A stretch of 64,000 nt of DNA from Psychrobacillus glaciei (GTDB lineage: Bacteria; Bacillota; Bacilli; Bacillales_A; Planococcaceae): the NCBI RefSeq assembly GCF_008973485.1, contig NZ_CP031223.1, positions 992,001-1,056,000 of the forward strand, in the 5' to 3' direction. This document shows, piece after piece, positions 1-8,954 of this stretch; positions within the stretch are counted from its first letter, which is position 1, and each line of letters begins with the position of its first letter. The position numbers and the translations under genes are program-made. Under the pieces are notes generated by a model, which saw only the letters and a program-made list of their open reading frames with translations, ran no database searches and had not been told where the DNA came from.

Positions 1-282
1 CAAGGTTCTTCCACAGCAGCACTTGTAATTACATCTTCCTTAATTGCACCAATGTTACCTACTTTAGGTATTGACGGCGCGATGCCACTTGCCCTAGTTG
101 TTATGGCGATTGGAGCAGGTGCGATGACAGTGAGTCACGTAAATGATAGCTATTTCTGGGTCGTTACACAATTCAGCGGAATGAAAGTAACCGATGCATA
201 CAAAGCACAAACAATGGCAACCTTACTGCAAGGTGTCACAACAATCATAGTTACCATGATCCTTTGGTTAATATTCGTATAA
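1..282 (+). CDS. GntP-family permease, C-terminal end (partial)
   Basis: The reading frame is open from the first base of the window, so this is the 3' end of a longer gene. The last 93 codons include hydrophobic helices and the stretch AGAMTVSHVNDSYFWVV, which is typical of the C-terminus of gluconate/H+ symporter (GntP) family carriers. These are inner-membrane permeases for gluconate or related hydroxy acids. A small internal ATG at 52 is not a credible start because similarity continues upstream of it. The stop codon overlaps the first base of a 47-bp palindrome, and a second hairpin follows. The substrate cannot be told from this fragment. Confidence 0.85.
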   Translation, partial: QGSSTAALVITSSLIAPMLPTLGIDGAMPLALVVMAIGAGAMTVSHVNDSYFWVVTQFSGMKVTDAYKAQTMATLLQGVTTIIVTMILWLIFV

Positions 283-328
283 TTACAAATGTGTTACGGG
301 TGCCAGGCACCTGTAACACATTTGTAAT
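282..328. repeat. REP-like palindrome, copy 1 (possible terminator of the permease gene)
   Basis: A 47-bp inverted repeat with 23-bp arms around a single central base; the core is GGGTGCCAGGCACCT. One mismatch in the arms. It overlaps the stop codon of the GntP gene. Two further copies (6751-6797 and 10370-10416) share the core and outer ATTACAA/TTGTAAT ends, but differ in the stem with compensating changes. Confidence 0.85.
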
Positions 329-333
329 ATAAA

Positions 334-370
334 AATCACCTCTGATACTTTTAGGGTATCGGAGGTGATT
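334..370. terminator. Bidirectional rho-independent terminator
   Basis: AATCACCTC...GAGGTGATT stem of about 15 bp with one G-T type mismatch and a 7-nt loop. It has an A-run on its left and TTTTG on its right, so it can end transcripts from both the GntP gene and the leftward SLH gene, whose stop lies 8 bp away. Confidence 0.8.
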
Positions 371-377
371 TTGTTTG

Positions 378-1853
378 TTAGTTAAAGTATAGCATGTCAT
401 CACGGTAGTTTTGTTTTAAATCGGATTCAAGGAAGTTTAAGTAACGTACAAGAAGTTGTGATGCTTTTCCTCTAGTTAATACTTCATTTGCGTTAATACG
501 ATTTTTCTTGTCTGGCTCAATAAGTCCAAGCTGACTTGCAACGTAAATACTGTCTTTTGCTTCTTTTGGAATTTTATTATCATCGATAAAGTGTGTTTTA
601 TACCCAGGACTTGGGGCACGACCTTCCAGTCCTAAAGAGCGAACGATAATGATTGCTGCCTGCGCTCTTGTGATAGAATCCTTTGCACCAAATTTCTTTG
701 CATTAACTGGGCTGACAATGCCTTTATTTAATGCACTTTCGATATATCCATAGTTAGGATCTTTTGGATCTAGGTCTTCAAATAACGCTTTTTTCACGGT
801 ATTCTTCTTTGCTGGTTTTTCCTCTAGAACACGTAAATCAACTGCTTTTGCAACACTTATCGTAAATTGATCTTTTTTCATGGCAGCGTCAGGTGAAAAG
901 AAGTTGCTAGATTCATCGAAAATACCAATTGAATATAGTTTTTCAATATTAGGTCTTGACCAGTGATTTGCAATGTCGCGGAATTTTGGAACAATAAGAC
1001 GCTCTATTTTTGGTGTTTTTTCTTTATTTAAATAAAAGTTACCAATAGTCGGACCAGAATCATGGAGATTACGGAAAGGAATATTGTATGTATATTCAGA
1101 AACCATATTGGAGGAGCTAATCACGGCATGACCACCAACAAAACTTGAAAGAGTTGGCGTATGCGGTTCATATTCCAACACTCTAGATTTACTATCAGAA
1201 ACTTTGCTTGTTACAAATGCAGTACCTTCAGGAGTTTCTATTTCATAGTCTACAAACTGAGTGTCCGTTGAACCCCAGAAGTTTTTATAACCAACATCTC
1301 GACCGGTCATATAAACAGTAATTTTGTCATTTAATGTTGTCTTACCGACTTTGAAGCTTTTTAGATAAATTTTTCGAGCAATTACATTTCCTGAATAGTA
1401 ATCAGTAGCAGGTCGATTATCAATGACCGAGCTTTGTGAAAATTGATAGTCATCCAGTGTATATGTGCTTTTATCAGCCATTGCTATTTTTTCTGTATAA
1501 CTCTTTACTACTGTATTGGAAGTTGTTTGTCCTTTTGTTTCATAGTTTTTTAAGTCCGAAACGTACACAACGTTGCGTGTTAATTTATCTCCATGTTCAC
1601 TTGTTAATGTAAATTTATAGGTAGATGTCAATTGGTTTTTACTTTCTTTTTCTGTGAGGGTTGCTTTTCCAGTAAATTTAAGTGGGTAGCCAGCTAAGAA
1701 AAATACTTCTTCGTACATATATTCGTCTAGAATTCCCCCGTTAAAATCAGGAACTTTCGCAAATGCGGTTGGAACTGCTAGAGTAATTACTAATAAAATT
1801 GGTGCTATTAAAATAGAAAGTCTCTTCATCTGGTGTTTAAATGGAATATTCAT
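378..1853 (-). CDS. Exported protein with three C-terminal SLH domains
   Basis: A 491-residue protein with an N-terminal signal peptide (basic start, hydrophobic core ILIAPILLVITLAVP, Ala-x-Ala near residue 32). Residues from about 289 to the end hold three S-layer homology domains, recognisable by FRDIANHW, LFEDLDP...ITRAQAAIII and LTRGKASQLLVRYL. SLH domains bind secondary cell-wall polymer, so the protein should be displayed on the cell wall. The middle region (about 35-285) is beta-rich and I do not recognise its fold. It follows the upstream exported gene by 84 bp with no terminator between them, so they are probably cotranscribed. The ribosome site (GAGG) is about 14 nt from this ATG, rather far, so the start is less sure than the frame. 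Confidence 0.88.
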   Translation of the reverse strand: MNIPFKHQMKRLSILIAPILLVITLAVPTAFAKVPDFNGGILDEYMYEEVFFLAGYPLKFTGKATLTEKESKNQLTSTYKFTLTSEHGDKLTRNVVYVSDLKNYETKGQTTSNTVVKSYTEKIAMADKSTYTLDDYQFSQSSVIDNRPATDYYSGNVIARKIYLKSFKVGKTTLNDKITVYMTGRDVGYKNFWGSTDTQFVDYEIETPEGTAFVTSKVSDSKSRVLEYEPHTPTLSSFVGGHAVISSSNMVSEYTYNIPFRNLHDSGPTIGNFYLNKEKTPKIERLIVPKFRDIANHWSRPNIEKLYSIGIFDESSNFFSPDAAMKKDQFTISVAKAVDLRVLEEKPAKKNTVKKALFEDLDPKDPNYGYIESALNKGIVSPVNAKKFGAKDSITRAQAAIIIVRSLGLEGRAPSPGYKTHFIDDNKIPKEAKDSIYVASQLGLIEPDKKNRINANEVLTRGKASQLLVRYLNFLESDLKQNYRDDMLYFN

Positions 1854-1937
1854 TTAGATAGTTCATACCTCTTTCCAGTTTTGATTATCATAATGAAAGG
1901 CATGTAAACAAACGATTCACATGCCCACATTTTAACA

Positions 1938-3563
1938 TTAATCGACTAATATAATACGAGCTTTTGAATAGGTTTCATGAATGATAAATAATCGATCATT
2001 CTCGTTTACCAGATCTATAGAAATAACTTTACCTTCTTTAATAAAAGTAGTTTGGCTGATATCTAAATTATTAATTGGATTAATAGTTGTCCAATTTCCG
2101 TTCTTCCATTGGCTTACATCTTTCAAATCAACATAGGAGTATGATTTAGATTGCAATCGTCCAACTGATACGAAAGGAGCAGGACTACCACTTCCAATTA
2201 TGTGAGCGGCTACCACATGGTTATCCTTCACATAGAAATAAGCATATTGGTTCGTGCTATACGTAAAGTTCTTAGTGGAACTATTATAATCCTCTACGAC
2301 AACAGTATCATTACTAATATTCAAATTTGCATAAGAAGTAGCGTACCAAGAATTATTTAAAAGCTTGCTGGCATTCGTTAGTAGTAATCGGTTATAACCA
2401 ACGTTGCTAATTTGTCCAAAGTACACTTCATGGTTTGACAAGCTTGGACTTTGGAAACCATCGTTTGTAATTTGAATAATATTTGCGTATTGAGATGAAC
2501 TTCCACCGTTTGTGATTACATATGCATCGCCACTTTCTGATAGTGCACTAGGATCAACTAAACGTCCGTTCCGAATAATGATAGTACCTTTATGATAATA
2601 AATACTTCCGGTACTAGAAAGTCTAATCTTTTGTGCAGAAGTATCAACCGAATTCAACTTCTCATGGAGGGTTCGTTCGTTTGATTGCTTAATAATAATT
2701 TTTTGAATAACTTCTTTACCTAGTTGATTGATCGTTACATAGTAAACTTCATTATTTACATAGGAACGTAATTGAGATGGATCGATTGTTTTATTTCCTA
2801 CGTAAATGGGTGTCTTCGCTGTGAATGGTTTCGAAGTAATTCCTTTTGATGCTGAATTGACTAATTGCCAGTCCCAGTTTTGAAAAACTTTCTCATCTTT
2901 AACTAGAAGCTTCTTTTGGTTTGCATCTATCTGTTGGATTGTTCCTTTGTATAAATGTTCCACTTGAATCCCTTCGACAATTACTTCAATGGATGCAAGT
3001 GTATTAGAATCGAAGTCTGTAAGGTTAAGCTTAACGCGATCACCCTCGAATAAAACACTTAAATCTACCAGTTTCGACTCTTTAAAAACTTGTGTGTCCA
3101 GATCCAAATAAAATCTTTTCGATTGCTTATTCTTTAAATTAATCGCGATAAACTTACCATTTTTATCAATTTCATTCACTGTGCCGGTTATATATTCGCC
3201 TATTGCATTAGAATTTCCTTGAGGAATATCCGCGAAGCCGCGAAGTTCTGTAACTTTTCCTAAATCTACCGATGCCTGAATCCACATTCCTTCTTTAAAT
3301 GCATCTATTGTTGTAGAAGTCGAATTAATAAAAAGTGGCGTATATTTATCAATTTTTAATGTAATGGTTTTACCGTTATCATTAATCAATGTAATTTTCG
3401 TTAATTTTTTTTCTTTTGTTTTGTCACTTAACACAACTTCTTCATATGTAGCATCCACGAACATTCCATCTACTAGCGTAGACGCATTCGCAGAAAAGGG
3501 GATGGAGAAGGTTGTGAACAATAAAATAATAAAAGTGAGTATGTATGTAAAAAACTTCAACAA
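1938..3563 (-). CDS. Secreted protein of unknown function, partner of the SLH protein
   Basis: A 541-residue protein with a signal peptide (about residues 1-28, ending SANA). The body is repetitive beta-rich sequence with recurring modules that read like small beta-barrels (for example GTVNEIDKNGKFIAINLK and GTIQQIDANQKKLLVKDE). I do not recognise a named family. No SLH domain or LPXTG motif is visible, so it is either secreted or held by its neighbour. The start is a TTG, chosen because AGGAGG lies 9 nt upstream. It heads a likely two-gene leftward operon with the SLH-domain gene, suggesting a joint role at the cell surface; that is inference. Confidence 0.75.
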   Translation of the reverse strand: MLKFFTYILTFIILLFTTFSIPFSANASTLVDGMFVDATYEEVVLSDKTKEKKLTKITLINDNGKTITLKIDKYTPLFINSTSTTIDAFKEGMWIQASVDLGKVTELRGFADIPQGNSNAIGEYITGTVNEIDKNGKFIAINLKNKQSKRFYLDLDTQVFKESKLVDLSVLFEGDRVKLNLTDFDSNTLASIEVIVEGIQVEHLYKGTIQQIDANQKKLLVKDEKVFQNWDWQLVNSASKGITSKPFTAKTPIYVGNKTIDPSQLRSYVNNEVYYVTINQLGKEVIQKIIIKQSNERTLHEKLNSVDTSAQKIRLSSTGSIYYHKGTIIIRNGRLVDPSALSESGDAYVITNGGSSSQYANIIQITNDGFQSPSLSNHEVYFGQISNVGYNRLLLTNASKLLNNSWYATSYANLNISNDTVVVEDYNSSTKNFTYSTNQYAYFYVKDNHVVAAHIIGSGSPAPFVSVGRLQSKSYSYVDLKDVSQWKNGNWTTINPINNLDISQTTFIKEGKVISIDLVNENDRLFIIHETYSKARIILVD

Positions 3564-3665
3564 ATTAAAATGCCTCCTGTCTGATGGTATTTTTCTATAT
3601 ACATGTTATATCGGAAGGATATCGGCAATTGTTATATAAATAGGAGAATTCCTTTATTAAATAAA

Positions 3666-3680
3666 TGGTGTCTGCCACCA
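3666..3680. repeat. Degenerate REP-like core
   Basis: TGGTGTCTGCCACCA resembles the core of the three GGTGCC-n-GGCACC palindromes but its flanking arms pair poorly. It lies in the gap between the divergent exported-protein gene and ilvE. It may be a decayed member or chance. Confidence 0.35.
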
Positions 3681-3822
3681 TAAATATAAATGAACGAGAT
3701 TTTTGAAAAATAATTTTAAAAAGGTATTTCTAATTAATAAAAAAGTAGTATAATTGCATGTAATATATTGCACATAAATATAGTTGCAATAATAACTTTT
3801 ATTGATAGGGGAAAAGTAAGTC

Positions 3823-4893
3823 ATGAGTAATCTAAAAATTCAAATTACTAGAAACGAAAACAAAAAAGAAAAAGTGCCGGCCGATCAACTGATTTTCGGT
3901 AGAACCTTTACGGATCATATGTTTATAGCAGATTATACGGAAGGTATAGGCTGGCATGACCACAGAATTATCCCTTATCAACCAGTTACTTTAGATCCTT
4001 CTGCGACTATTTTTCACTATGGGCAAACTGTTTTTGAAGGTATGAAAGCTTATTTGTCAGATGATGGTATTGTTCGTTTATTCCGTCCAGAAGAAAATAT
4101 GAAACGTATGAATAATTCCTGTGACCGCATGAGCATGGCAAAAATAGATGAAGAACATGCACTTGAGGCACTTAAGCAATTAATAGAGGTTGATAAAGAA
4201 TGGATTCCTTCTGAACCAGGGACATCCTTATATATTCGTCCATTTATGATTGCAACTGAGTCACATTTAGGCGTTTCAGCTTCTCTTACTTATAGTTTCA
4301 TCATCATTATGTCTCCTGTTGGTTCTTATTATAAAGAGGGTATTCACCCAGTGAAAATTCTTGTGGAAAGCGAGTATGTTCGTGCTGTTGCAGGAGGTAC
4401 TGGTACTGCAAAAACTGCGGGAAATTATGCGTCATGCTTAAAAGCACAAGAAGTAGCGGATCTCGGTGGGTATGCACAAGTTCTTTGGTTAGATGGTATT
4501 GAACGTAAATATATAGAAGAAGTAGGGAGCATGAATGTGTTCTTCAAAATTGGTGGGGAAGTTGTAACTCCTGCTTTAAATGGTAGTATTTTAGATGGGA
4601 TAACGCGAAAATCGATTATTCAATTGTTGAAACATTGGGATGTTCCAGTCACGGAGCGTAAAGTTTCAATGGAGGAAATTCGTGAAGCCTACCGAACAGG
4701 TAAGTTAGATGAAGCATTTGGAACTGGAACAGCAGCGGTCATTTCTCCAATAGGAGAACTTCGTTGGAAGGGTGAATTATTTTACGTGAATAATGGAGAA
4801 ACAGGGGAGCTTTCGAAAAAGCTATATGATACATTAACTGGCATTCAAAAGGGGACTGTACAAGATCCATTTGGTTGGGTAGTTGAACTATAA
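3823..4893 (+). CDS. ilvE: Branched-chain-amino-acid aminotransferase
   Basis: A 356-residue class IV PLP aminotransferase that interconverts leucine, isoleucine and valine with their 2-oxo acids. The sequence matches the B. subtilis YwaA/YbgE type throughout: TIFHYGQTVFEGMKAY near the N-terminus, GGTGTAKTAGNYASCLKAQ (PLP region, about residue 190-208), IEEVGSMNVFF, and AFGTGTAAVISPIGEL near the C-terminus. Length is normal. It stands alone with its own upstream region and GGGGAAAAG ribosome site. I looked for a T-box leader in the 180 bp upstream and saw none. Confidence in family is high; whether it works mainly in synthesis or breakdown cannot be read from context. Confidence 0.95.
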   Translation: MSNLKIQITRNENKKEKVPADQLIFGRTFTDHMFIADYTEGIGWHDHRIIPYQPVTLDPSATIFHYGQTVFEGMKAYLSDDGIVRLFRPEENMKRMNNSCDRMSMAKIDEEHALEALKQLIEVDKEWIPSEPGTSLYIRPFMIATESHLGVSASLTYSFIIIMSPVGSYYKEGIHPVKILVESEYVRAVAGGTGTAKTAGNYASCLKAQEVADLGGYAQVLWLDGIERKYIEEVGSMNVFFKIGGEVVTPALNGSILDGITRKSIIQLLKHWDVPVTERKVSMEEIREAYRTGKLDEAFGTGTAAVISPIGELRWKGELFYVNNGETGELSKKLYDTLTGIQKGTVQDPFGWVVEL

Positions 4894-5093
4894 GCATTTG
4901 TTTTTTTGGGGCACATATTTTTCATGCGACGAGTAACCGCAGGAGCACAAGTTTGAAGGTGAACAAATATACGCAGAAGCAATTACAAATAGGCATAGTT
5001 AATTTGATAGGTTTGTATGCTTCTGATATTCAAGGCCATTTAGAATAGAAAACTTAGGATGTAAACAACTTGGTGATTTTGGGGGAATGGAAA

Positions 5094-5891
5094 ATGAAAC
5101 CACTTATTGGTATTTGCGCAAACTATTTATCAGATGATGCTATTGGTGTGGAGGTAGGAATTGGAGCTGTCCAGCAAGAATGGCAATTACTTGCAGATGA
5201 CTATATAGTTGCAATAGAACGTGCTGGAGGGGTGCCAGTAATCCTACCGATAACAAAGGATTTGGAGACGTTAACACCACTTTTGCAAAAGTTAGATGGC
5301 ATTTTATTCTCGGGAGGATCGGATATCGATCCAAATTATTACGGGGAATACCCTCGATTTGGTTTAGGATTAATTGAGCCAAGACGTGATGATCATGAAG
5401 TAAAGCTGGCTCAAAAGATTTTATTTGAAACGCCATTGCCGGTTCTTGGAATATGCCGAGGCATGCAGCTTTTAAACGTGGCAACGGGTGGAACGCTTTA
5501 TCAAGATTTGGAGTCCCAAAAACCTGAAGGAATGAATCATTCCGTATCTAAAGCGTTAAGACATCACCCATTTCATCCGGTGAAAATTGAGAAAGGGTCT
5601 ACCCTCTATACTATTTACGAAACAGAGGAAATTGGGGTAAACAGCTTTCACCATCAAGCAGTGAAAGAATTGGGTAAAGGATTTAAAGCTTCAATGACTG
5701 CTCCGGACGGAATCGTAGAAGGCATTGAATGGGATCAAGATCGATTTGTTGTAGCGGTACAGTGGCATCCGGAAATGATGGAAGGTCCATTGGCATCAAT
5801 ACGTCCGATTTTCAATGCTTTTGTGCAAGAATGTAAAGTTGCAGCAAATCAAATTCACATTAAAGCTGATACTGCCGAAATTATTGCTTAA
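5094..5891 (+). CDS. Class I glutamine amidotransferase-like hydrolase (PuuD-like)
   Basis: A 265-residue member of the gamma-glutamyl-gamma-aminobutyrate hydrolase (PuuD/YvdE) branch of class I glutamine amidotransferases. The nucleophile elbow LGICRGMQLLN places the catalytic Cys near residue 121; the His and Glu of the triad are in VQWHPEMM near the C-terminus, with FSGGSDIDP marking the oxyanion region. Such enzymes hydrolyse gamma-glutamyl amides, for example in putrescine breakdown, but no polyamine genes are nearby so the substrate is open. The start is taken as the ATG at 5094, 3 bp short of which GGGGG gives a well-placed ribosome site; an in-frame TTG 24 bp upstream is less likely. 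It converges on the transposase-like gene 15 bp away. Confidence 0.88.
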   Translation: MKPLIGICANYLSDDAIGVEVGIGAVQQEWQLLADDYIVAIERAGGVPVILPITKDLETLTPLLQKLDGILFSGGSDIDPNYYGEYPRFGLGLIEPRRDDHEVKLAQKILFETPLPVLGICRGMQLLNVATGGTLYQDLESQKPEGMNHSVSKALRHHPFHPVKIEKGSTLYTIYETEEIGVNSFHHQAVKELGKGFKASMTAPDGIVEGIEWDQDRFVVAVQWHPEMMEGPLASIRPIFNAFVQECKVAANQIHIKADTAEIIA

Positions 5892-5906
5892 TATTACGGT
5901 CCTCTC

Positions 5907-6512
5907 TTATGTCAAAACTCCTTGACTTTGAGTGGACTTTTCTTCTTCCATAGGGAGACGGAAGTTTTCACAATAGCTACAGTAATCGCTATCTTTAATT
6001 TCAGGATAAGTTGCTATGATAGAAGGAAGTAATTTTGTATTCAAAAATGGATACGGTGATTCTTTTTCCTGTACGTAATACTTATATGAGCTATAACAAT
6101 AATTCTCCATTTTATCGGCTATGATACCTTTCGTATTAATTGGATTTTGGTGAATATAGCTGCTCACATTCAATAGACTAATTGGGTCTGACACCATGCT
6201 AGCAAAATAGCGAGTTTCATATAGTTGTCCATTAAAATTATATTTTCTTTTAAAACACTCCGAATACCTTTTATTCACTATTGACATGATATTTGATAAT
6301 GGAACTTCTGGAGAACGAATCAGCAGATGATAATGATTATTCATCACGCAATACGCAATAATCGTAAAAGGATATTTTGAATTCGCTTTATAAAGTGCAC
6401 GGAAAAACAATGCAAAATCCCCATCATTTAAGAATATATTTTGCCGATTATTTCCTCTCATCGTTACATGATAATAAATTTCTGGCTGCCAAATCCTTCT
6501 CATTCTTCCCAT
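5907..6512 (-). CDS. REP-associated tyrosine transposase (RAYT, Y1/IS200-like)
   Basis: A 201-residue Y1-transposase-family protein. It begins with the characteristic R-x-W-x-P...YYHVTMRGNNRQ segment, carries the HUH motif His-Tyr-His at residues 60-62 in MNNHYHLLI, and a following NKRY...F..KY..NGQLYETRYF region that holds the candidate catalytic tyrosine (around 83). Proteins of this type are domesticated single-domain transposases that nick REP palindromes as single strands rather than moving themselves. Consistent with that, there are no terminal repeats around the gene, and a perfect 47-bp palindrome lies 239 bp upstream (6751-6797), with related ones at 282-328 and 10370-10416. Function as a RAYT is inferred from family plus this association. 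Confidence 0.88.
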   Translation of the reverse strand: MGRMRRIWQPEIYYHVTMRGNNRQNIFLNDGDFALFFRALYKANSKYPFTIIAYCVMNNHYHLLIRSPEVPLSNIMSIVNKRYSECFKRKYNFNGQLYETRYFASMVSDPISLLNVSSYIHQNPINTKGIIADKMENYCYSSYKYYVQEKESPYPFLNTKLLPSIIATYPEIKDSDYCSYCENFRLPMEEEKSTQSQGVLT

Positions 6513-6750
6513 TCAAACTACACCTCCAACGTATTTCATTCACCATATAACAAAACTATAATTAGCACAATTGTCACATTTTGCTTTTTTCTGCGACAAT
6601 TTATTTTTGCTAAGTAAAACCGCTCAAAAATACAATTTTCATCATTAAAAACCCTCCAAAATAAAATTTCTAACTTTTCGTCATTTGTCCTAATACGTCG
6701 AAATAAGTTCATTCTAAACGCTAGTGAAATTACCGTAAAATGGAACTATC

Positions 6751-6797
6751 ATTACAAGAGTGTTACTGGTGCCTGGCACCAGTAACACTCTTGTAAT
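6751..6797. repeat. REP-like palindrome, copy 2 (perfect)
   Basis: A perfect 47-bp palindrome: 23-bp arms around a central T, core TGGTGCCTGGCACCA. It sits between the RAYT gene and the response-regulator gene that diverge from here. The stem triplet differs from copies 1 and 3 on both arms, keeping full pairing. Confidence 0.9.
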
Positions 6798-6855
6798 GAT
6801 TCAAACCTGGCGTTTGTGTTGTGTGATAGAATAAGGGGAAAAGAGGGGGATTCGG

Positions 6856-7563
6856 ATGAAGGAGCAGGTTTTAATAATTGAGGACGAGGAGAACATTGCA
6901 CGCGTTTTACAATTGGAGCTGGAGTTCGAAGGATACGAGGTAGAAATCGCGTACACCGGAACAGATGGGCTGATTAAATATAGAGAGAAGATGTGGGATT
7001 TAATACTATTGGATTTGATGTTGCCTGGTTTGAATGGACTGGATGTTCTAAGAAGAATAAGAGCGACAGAATCTGATACACCCGTTATTTTATTGACAGC
7101 TAAAAGTGGTATAGAAGATAAGGTGGCTGGTCTCGATCTTGGGGCAAATGATTATGTGACGAAACCATTTGAGATTGAAGAGCTGCTTGCGCGTGTTCGT
7201 TCCTCCATTCGATTTTCTAAATCCACCTTAACCCCTTTGATAAAGGACAAGAATGTGCATATATTTGAATCGCTCATGTTAAACGAGCAAACCCGTGAGA
7301 TATGTAGAGATGGCCAATCGATTAATTTGACACCCCGTGAGTATGATTTATTGCTTTATTTGATGAAACATCCTCATCAGGTATTAACGAGAGAACAGCT
7401 TTTAGATGCAGTATGGGGTTTTGATTATTACGGAGATACAAATGTTGTGGATGTTTACATACGATATGTTCGAAAAAAAATTGAAGAAAATCAGAAGTCT
7501 TCCCTTATTCAAACTATCCGTGGAGTTGGTTATGTTTTGAAGGAGCAAAAGAATGAGGCTTAA
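6856..7563 (+). CDS. OmpR-family response regulator
   Basis: A 235-residue two-domain regulator. The receiver domain (1-120) has acidic residues EDEE at 9-12, the phospho-acceptor Asp at 53 (ILLDLMLPG) and the conserved Lys in YVTKPF. A winged-helix DNA-binding domain fills the C-terminal half (LTPREYDLLLYLMKHP, VDVYIRYVRKKI, IRGVGYVLKE). It resembles ArlR/YkoG-type regulators. A GAGGGGG ribosome site precedes the ATG. The gene overlaps the following kinase by 11 bp, showing translational coupling, and a PepSY protein is third in the operon, the same order as B. subtilis ykoG-ykoH-ykoI as I recall it. The signal and targets are unknown. Confidence 0.94.
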   Translation: MKEQVLIIEDEENIARVLQLELEFEGYEVEIAYTGTDGLIKYREKMWDLILLDLMLPGLNGLDVLRRIRATESDTPVILLTAKSGIEDKVAGLDLGANDYVTKPFEIEELLARVRSSIRFSKSTLTPLIKDKNVHIFESLMLNEQTREICRDGQSINLTPREYDLLLYLMKHPHQVLTREQLLDAVWGFDYYGDTNVVDVYIRYVRKKIEENQKSSLIQTIRGVGYVLKEQKNEA

Positions 7564-8914
7564 AACGAAAATCCACCTATTTTCAACATTTCTTACCCTT
7601 TTTATTTTAAGTATGATGAATATAGGGGTTTATTTTATTTTTGAAAAAATGGCTTATGATACAGAATATAACCAACTTAATGCGGAAACTGATGAATTGA
7701 TCAAGGCATTAAGTAAAATGGAAGTGGAGGAAGATGCCGCCACCATTTTACGGACTTTCATTCCTTCCAAAGGTGCTGTTCGTGTGAATAATAGGAAAGG
7801 AGAAACGAAATTGTTCGTTCAAACGGTGGATGATGTGAATAATTATCAACCTAAGTTTGAGGTTGGCGAGCGATATTCAATTGGCATTTTCCAAGGAATA
7901 CCGATTTTATCTATTAGCAAGCCGGTTATATGGGTGGACGGGGAAGTTAACGAAGTTCAGACAATGAAACTACTAGTAGAAGTAAATAAAAATCTAGATT
8001 TTTTGCGGCTTATATTAATTGGAGTTACATTAGCAGGTATGCTAATTATGGCAATTTCCAGTATTATGCTGGGTAAAATAATAACTGGTCCAATTAAAAA
8101 GTTAATAAATACGATGTCTCAAAGTCGAGTGTCCGGGAAATATAAAAAAATCTCGGTTCCAGCAAACGGAAAAGATGAAATGGCACAAATGGGGATCGCA
8201 TTTAATGAAATGATGGAGCAACTGGAACAAAACTATAACAAGCAAGAACAATTTGTTTCAGATGCTTCCCACGAATTAAAAACACCATTAACTGTTATCG
8301 AAAGCTATGCAAAATTACTAGCACGGCACGGCTTTCGTAATACGGAGATAGCAAAAGAATCTGTTCAAGCAATTATTAGTGAAACAAGTAGGATGAAAGA
8401 AATGATTTCACAAATGCTTTTATTAGCTAAGAGTAATGAGCAATTAGTTCGTTCTATTGAAGTGGTAGATGTTTTTGAACTCGTCGAAACTACGTTACAA
8501 TCGATGCACACTGCGTATAATAGAAAGTTTTTATTAACAGGGGAAGGTCCCATTTATGCGAACACAGATTTGGAACAATTAAGACAATTGCTTTTTATCC
8601 TATTAGATAATGCTCGAAAGTATAGTGAAAAAGAAATTAAAACAACTCTATTAGAAAATGAGTTGGGAACAAAAATTTCTATAATGGATTATGGAAATGG
8701 CATTCCCAAAAAAGATTTGGAACATATTTATAACCGTTTTTACCGAGTAGATGAAGACAGAAATAGGAAAACTGGTGGGACTGGCCTTGGTATGGCAATT
8801 GCTAAAGACATAGCAACTCGAATTTCTGTAGAACTTACCATTGAAAGTGTAGTAGGTTTTGGTACAACTGTTCACATTTTTATTCCGAAAGATCAAATTC
8901 TCAGCAATTTTTAA
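7553..8914 (+). CDS. Membrane sensor histidine kinase
   Basis: A 453-residue kinase paired with the preceding regulator. Two membrane helices (about 8-30 and 151-175) bracket an extracytoplasmic sensor of about 120 residues; a HAMP linker follows (175-230). The HisKA box VSDASHELKTPL puts the phosphorylated His at 240. ATP-binding motifs are present: LLDNARKYS (N box), DYGNGIP (G1) and GGTGLGMAIAKDI (G2). The start lies inside the regulator gene with AAGGAG seven bases upstream. Architecture resembles ArlS/YkoH. The ligand is unknown, but the adjacent PepSY protein suggests a cell-envelope or secretion-linked signal; that is inference. Confidence 0.94.
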   Translation: MRLKTKIHLFSTFLTLFILSMMNIGVYFIFEKMAYDTEYNQLNAETDELIKALSKMEVEEDAATILRTFIPSKGAVRVNNRKGETKLFVQTVDDVNNYQPKFEVGERYSIGIFQGIPILSISKPVIWVDGEVNEVQTMKLLVEVNKNLDFLRLILIGVTLAGMLIMAISSIMLGKIITGPIKKLINTMSQSRVSGKYKKISVPANGKDEMAQMGIAFNEMMEQLEQNYNKQEQFVSDASHELKTPLTVIESYAKLLARHGFRNTEIAKESVQAIISETSRMKEMISQMLLLAKSNEQLVRSIEVVDVFELVETTLQSMHTAYNRKFLLTGEGPIYANTDLEQLRQLLFILLDNARKYSEKEIKTTLLENELGTKISIMDYGNGIPKKDLEHIYNRFYRVDEDRNRKTGGTGLGMAIAKDIATRISVELTIESVVGFGTTVHIFIPKDQILSNF

Positions 8915-8954
8915 TGTTGGTGAAGTAAGATGTTTTGGAGGGGGGAAAGCGTGA

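Noticed and set aside
3640..3822. T-box or other leader upstream of ilvE
   Set aside because: No T-box core sequence, specifier stem or terminator/antiterminator pair can be seen.
5907..6512. Active insertion sequence
   Set aside because: The Y1-type protein has no IS200-like ends or accessory gene beside it and fits the domesticated RAYT type better.
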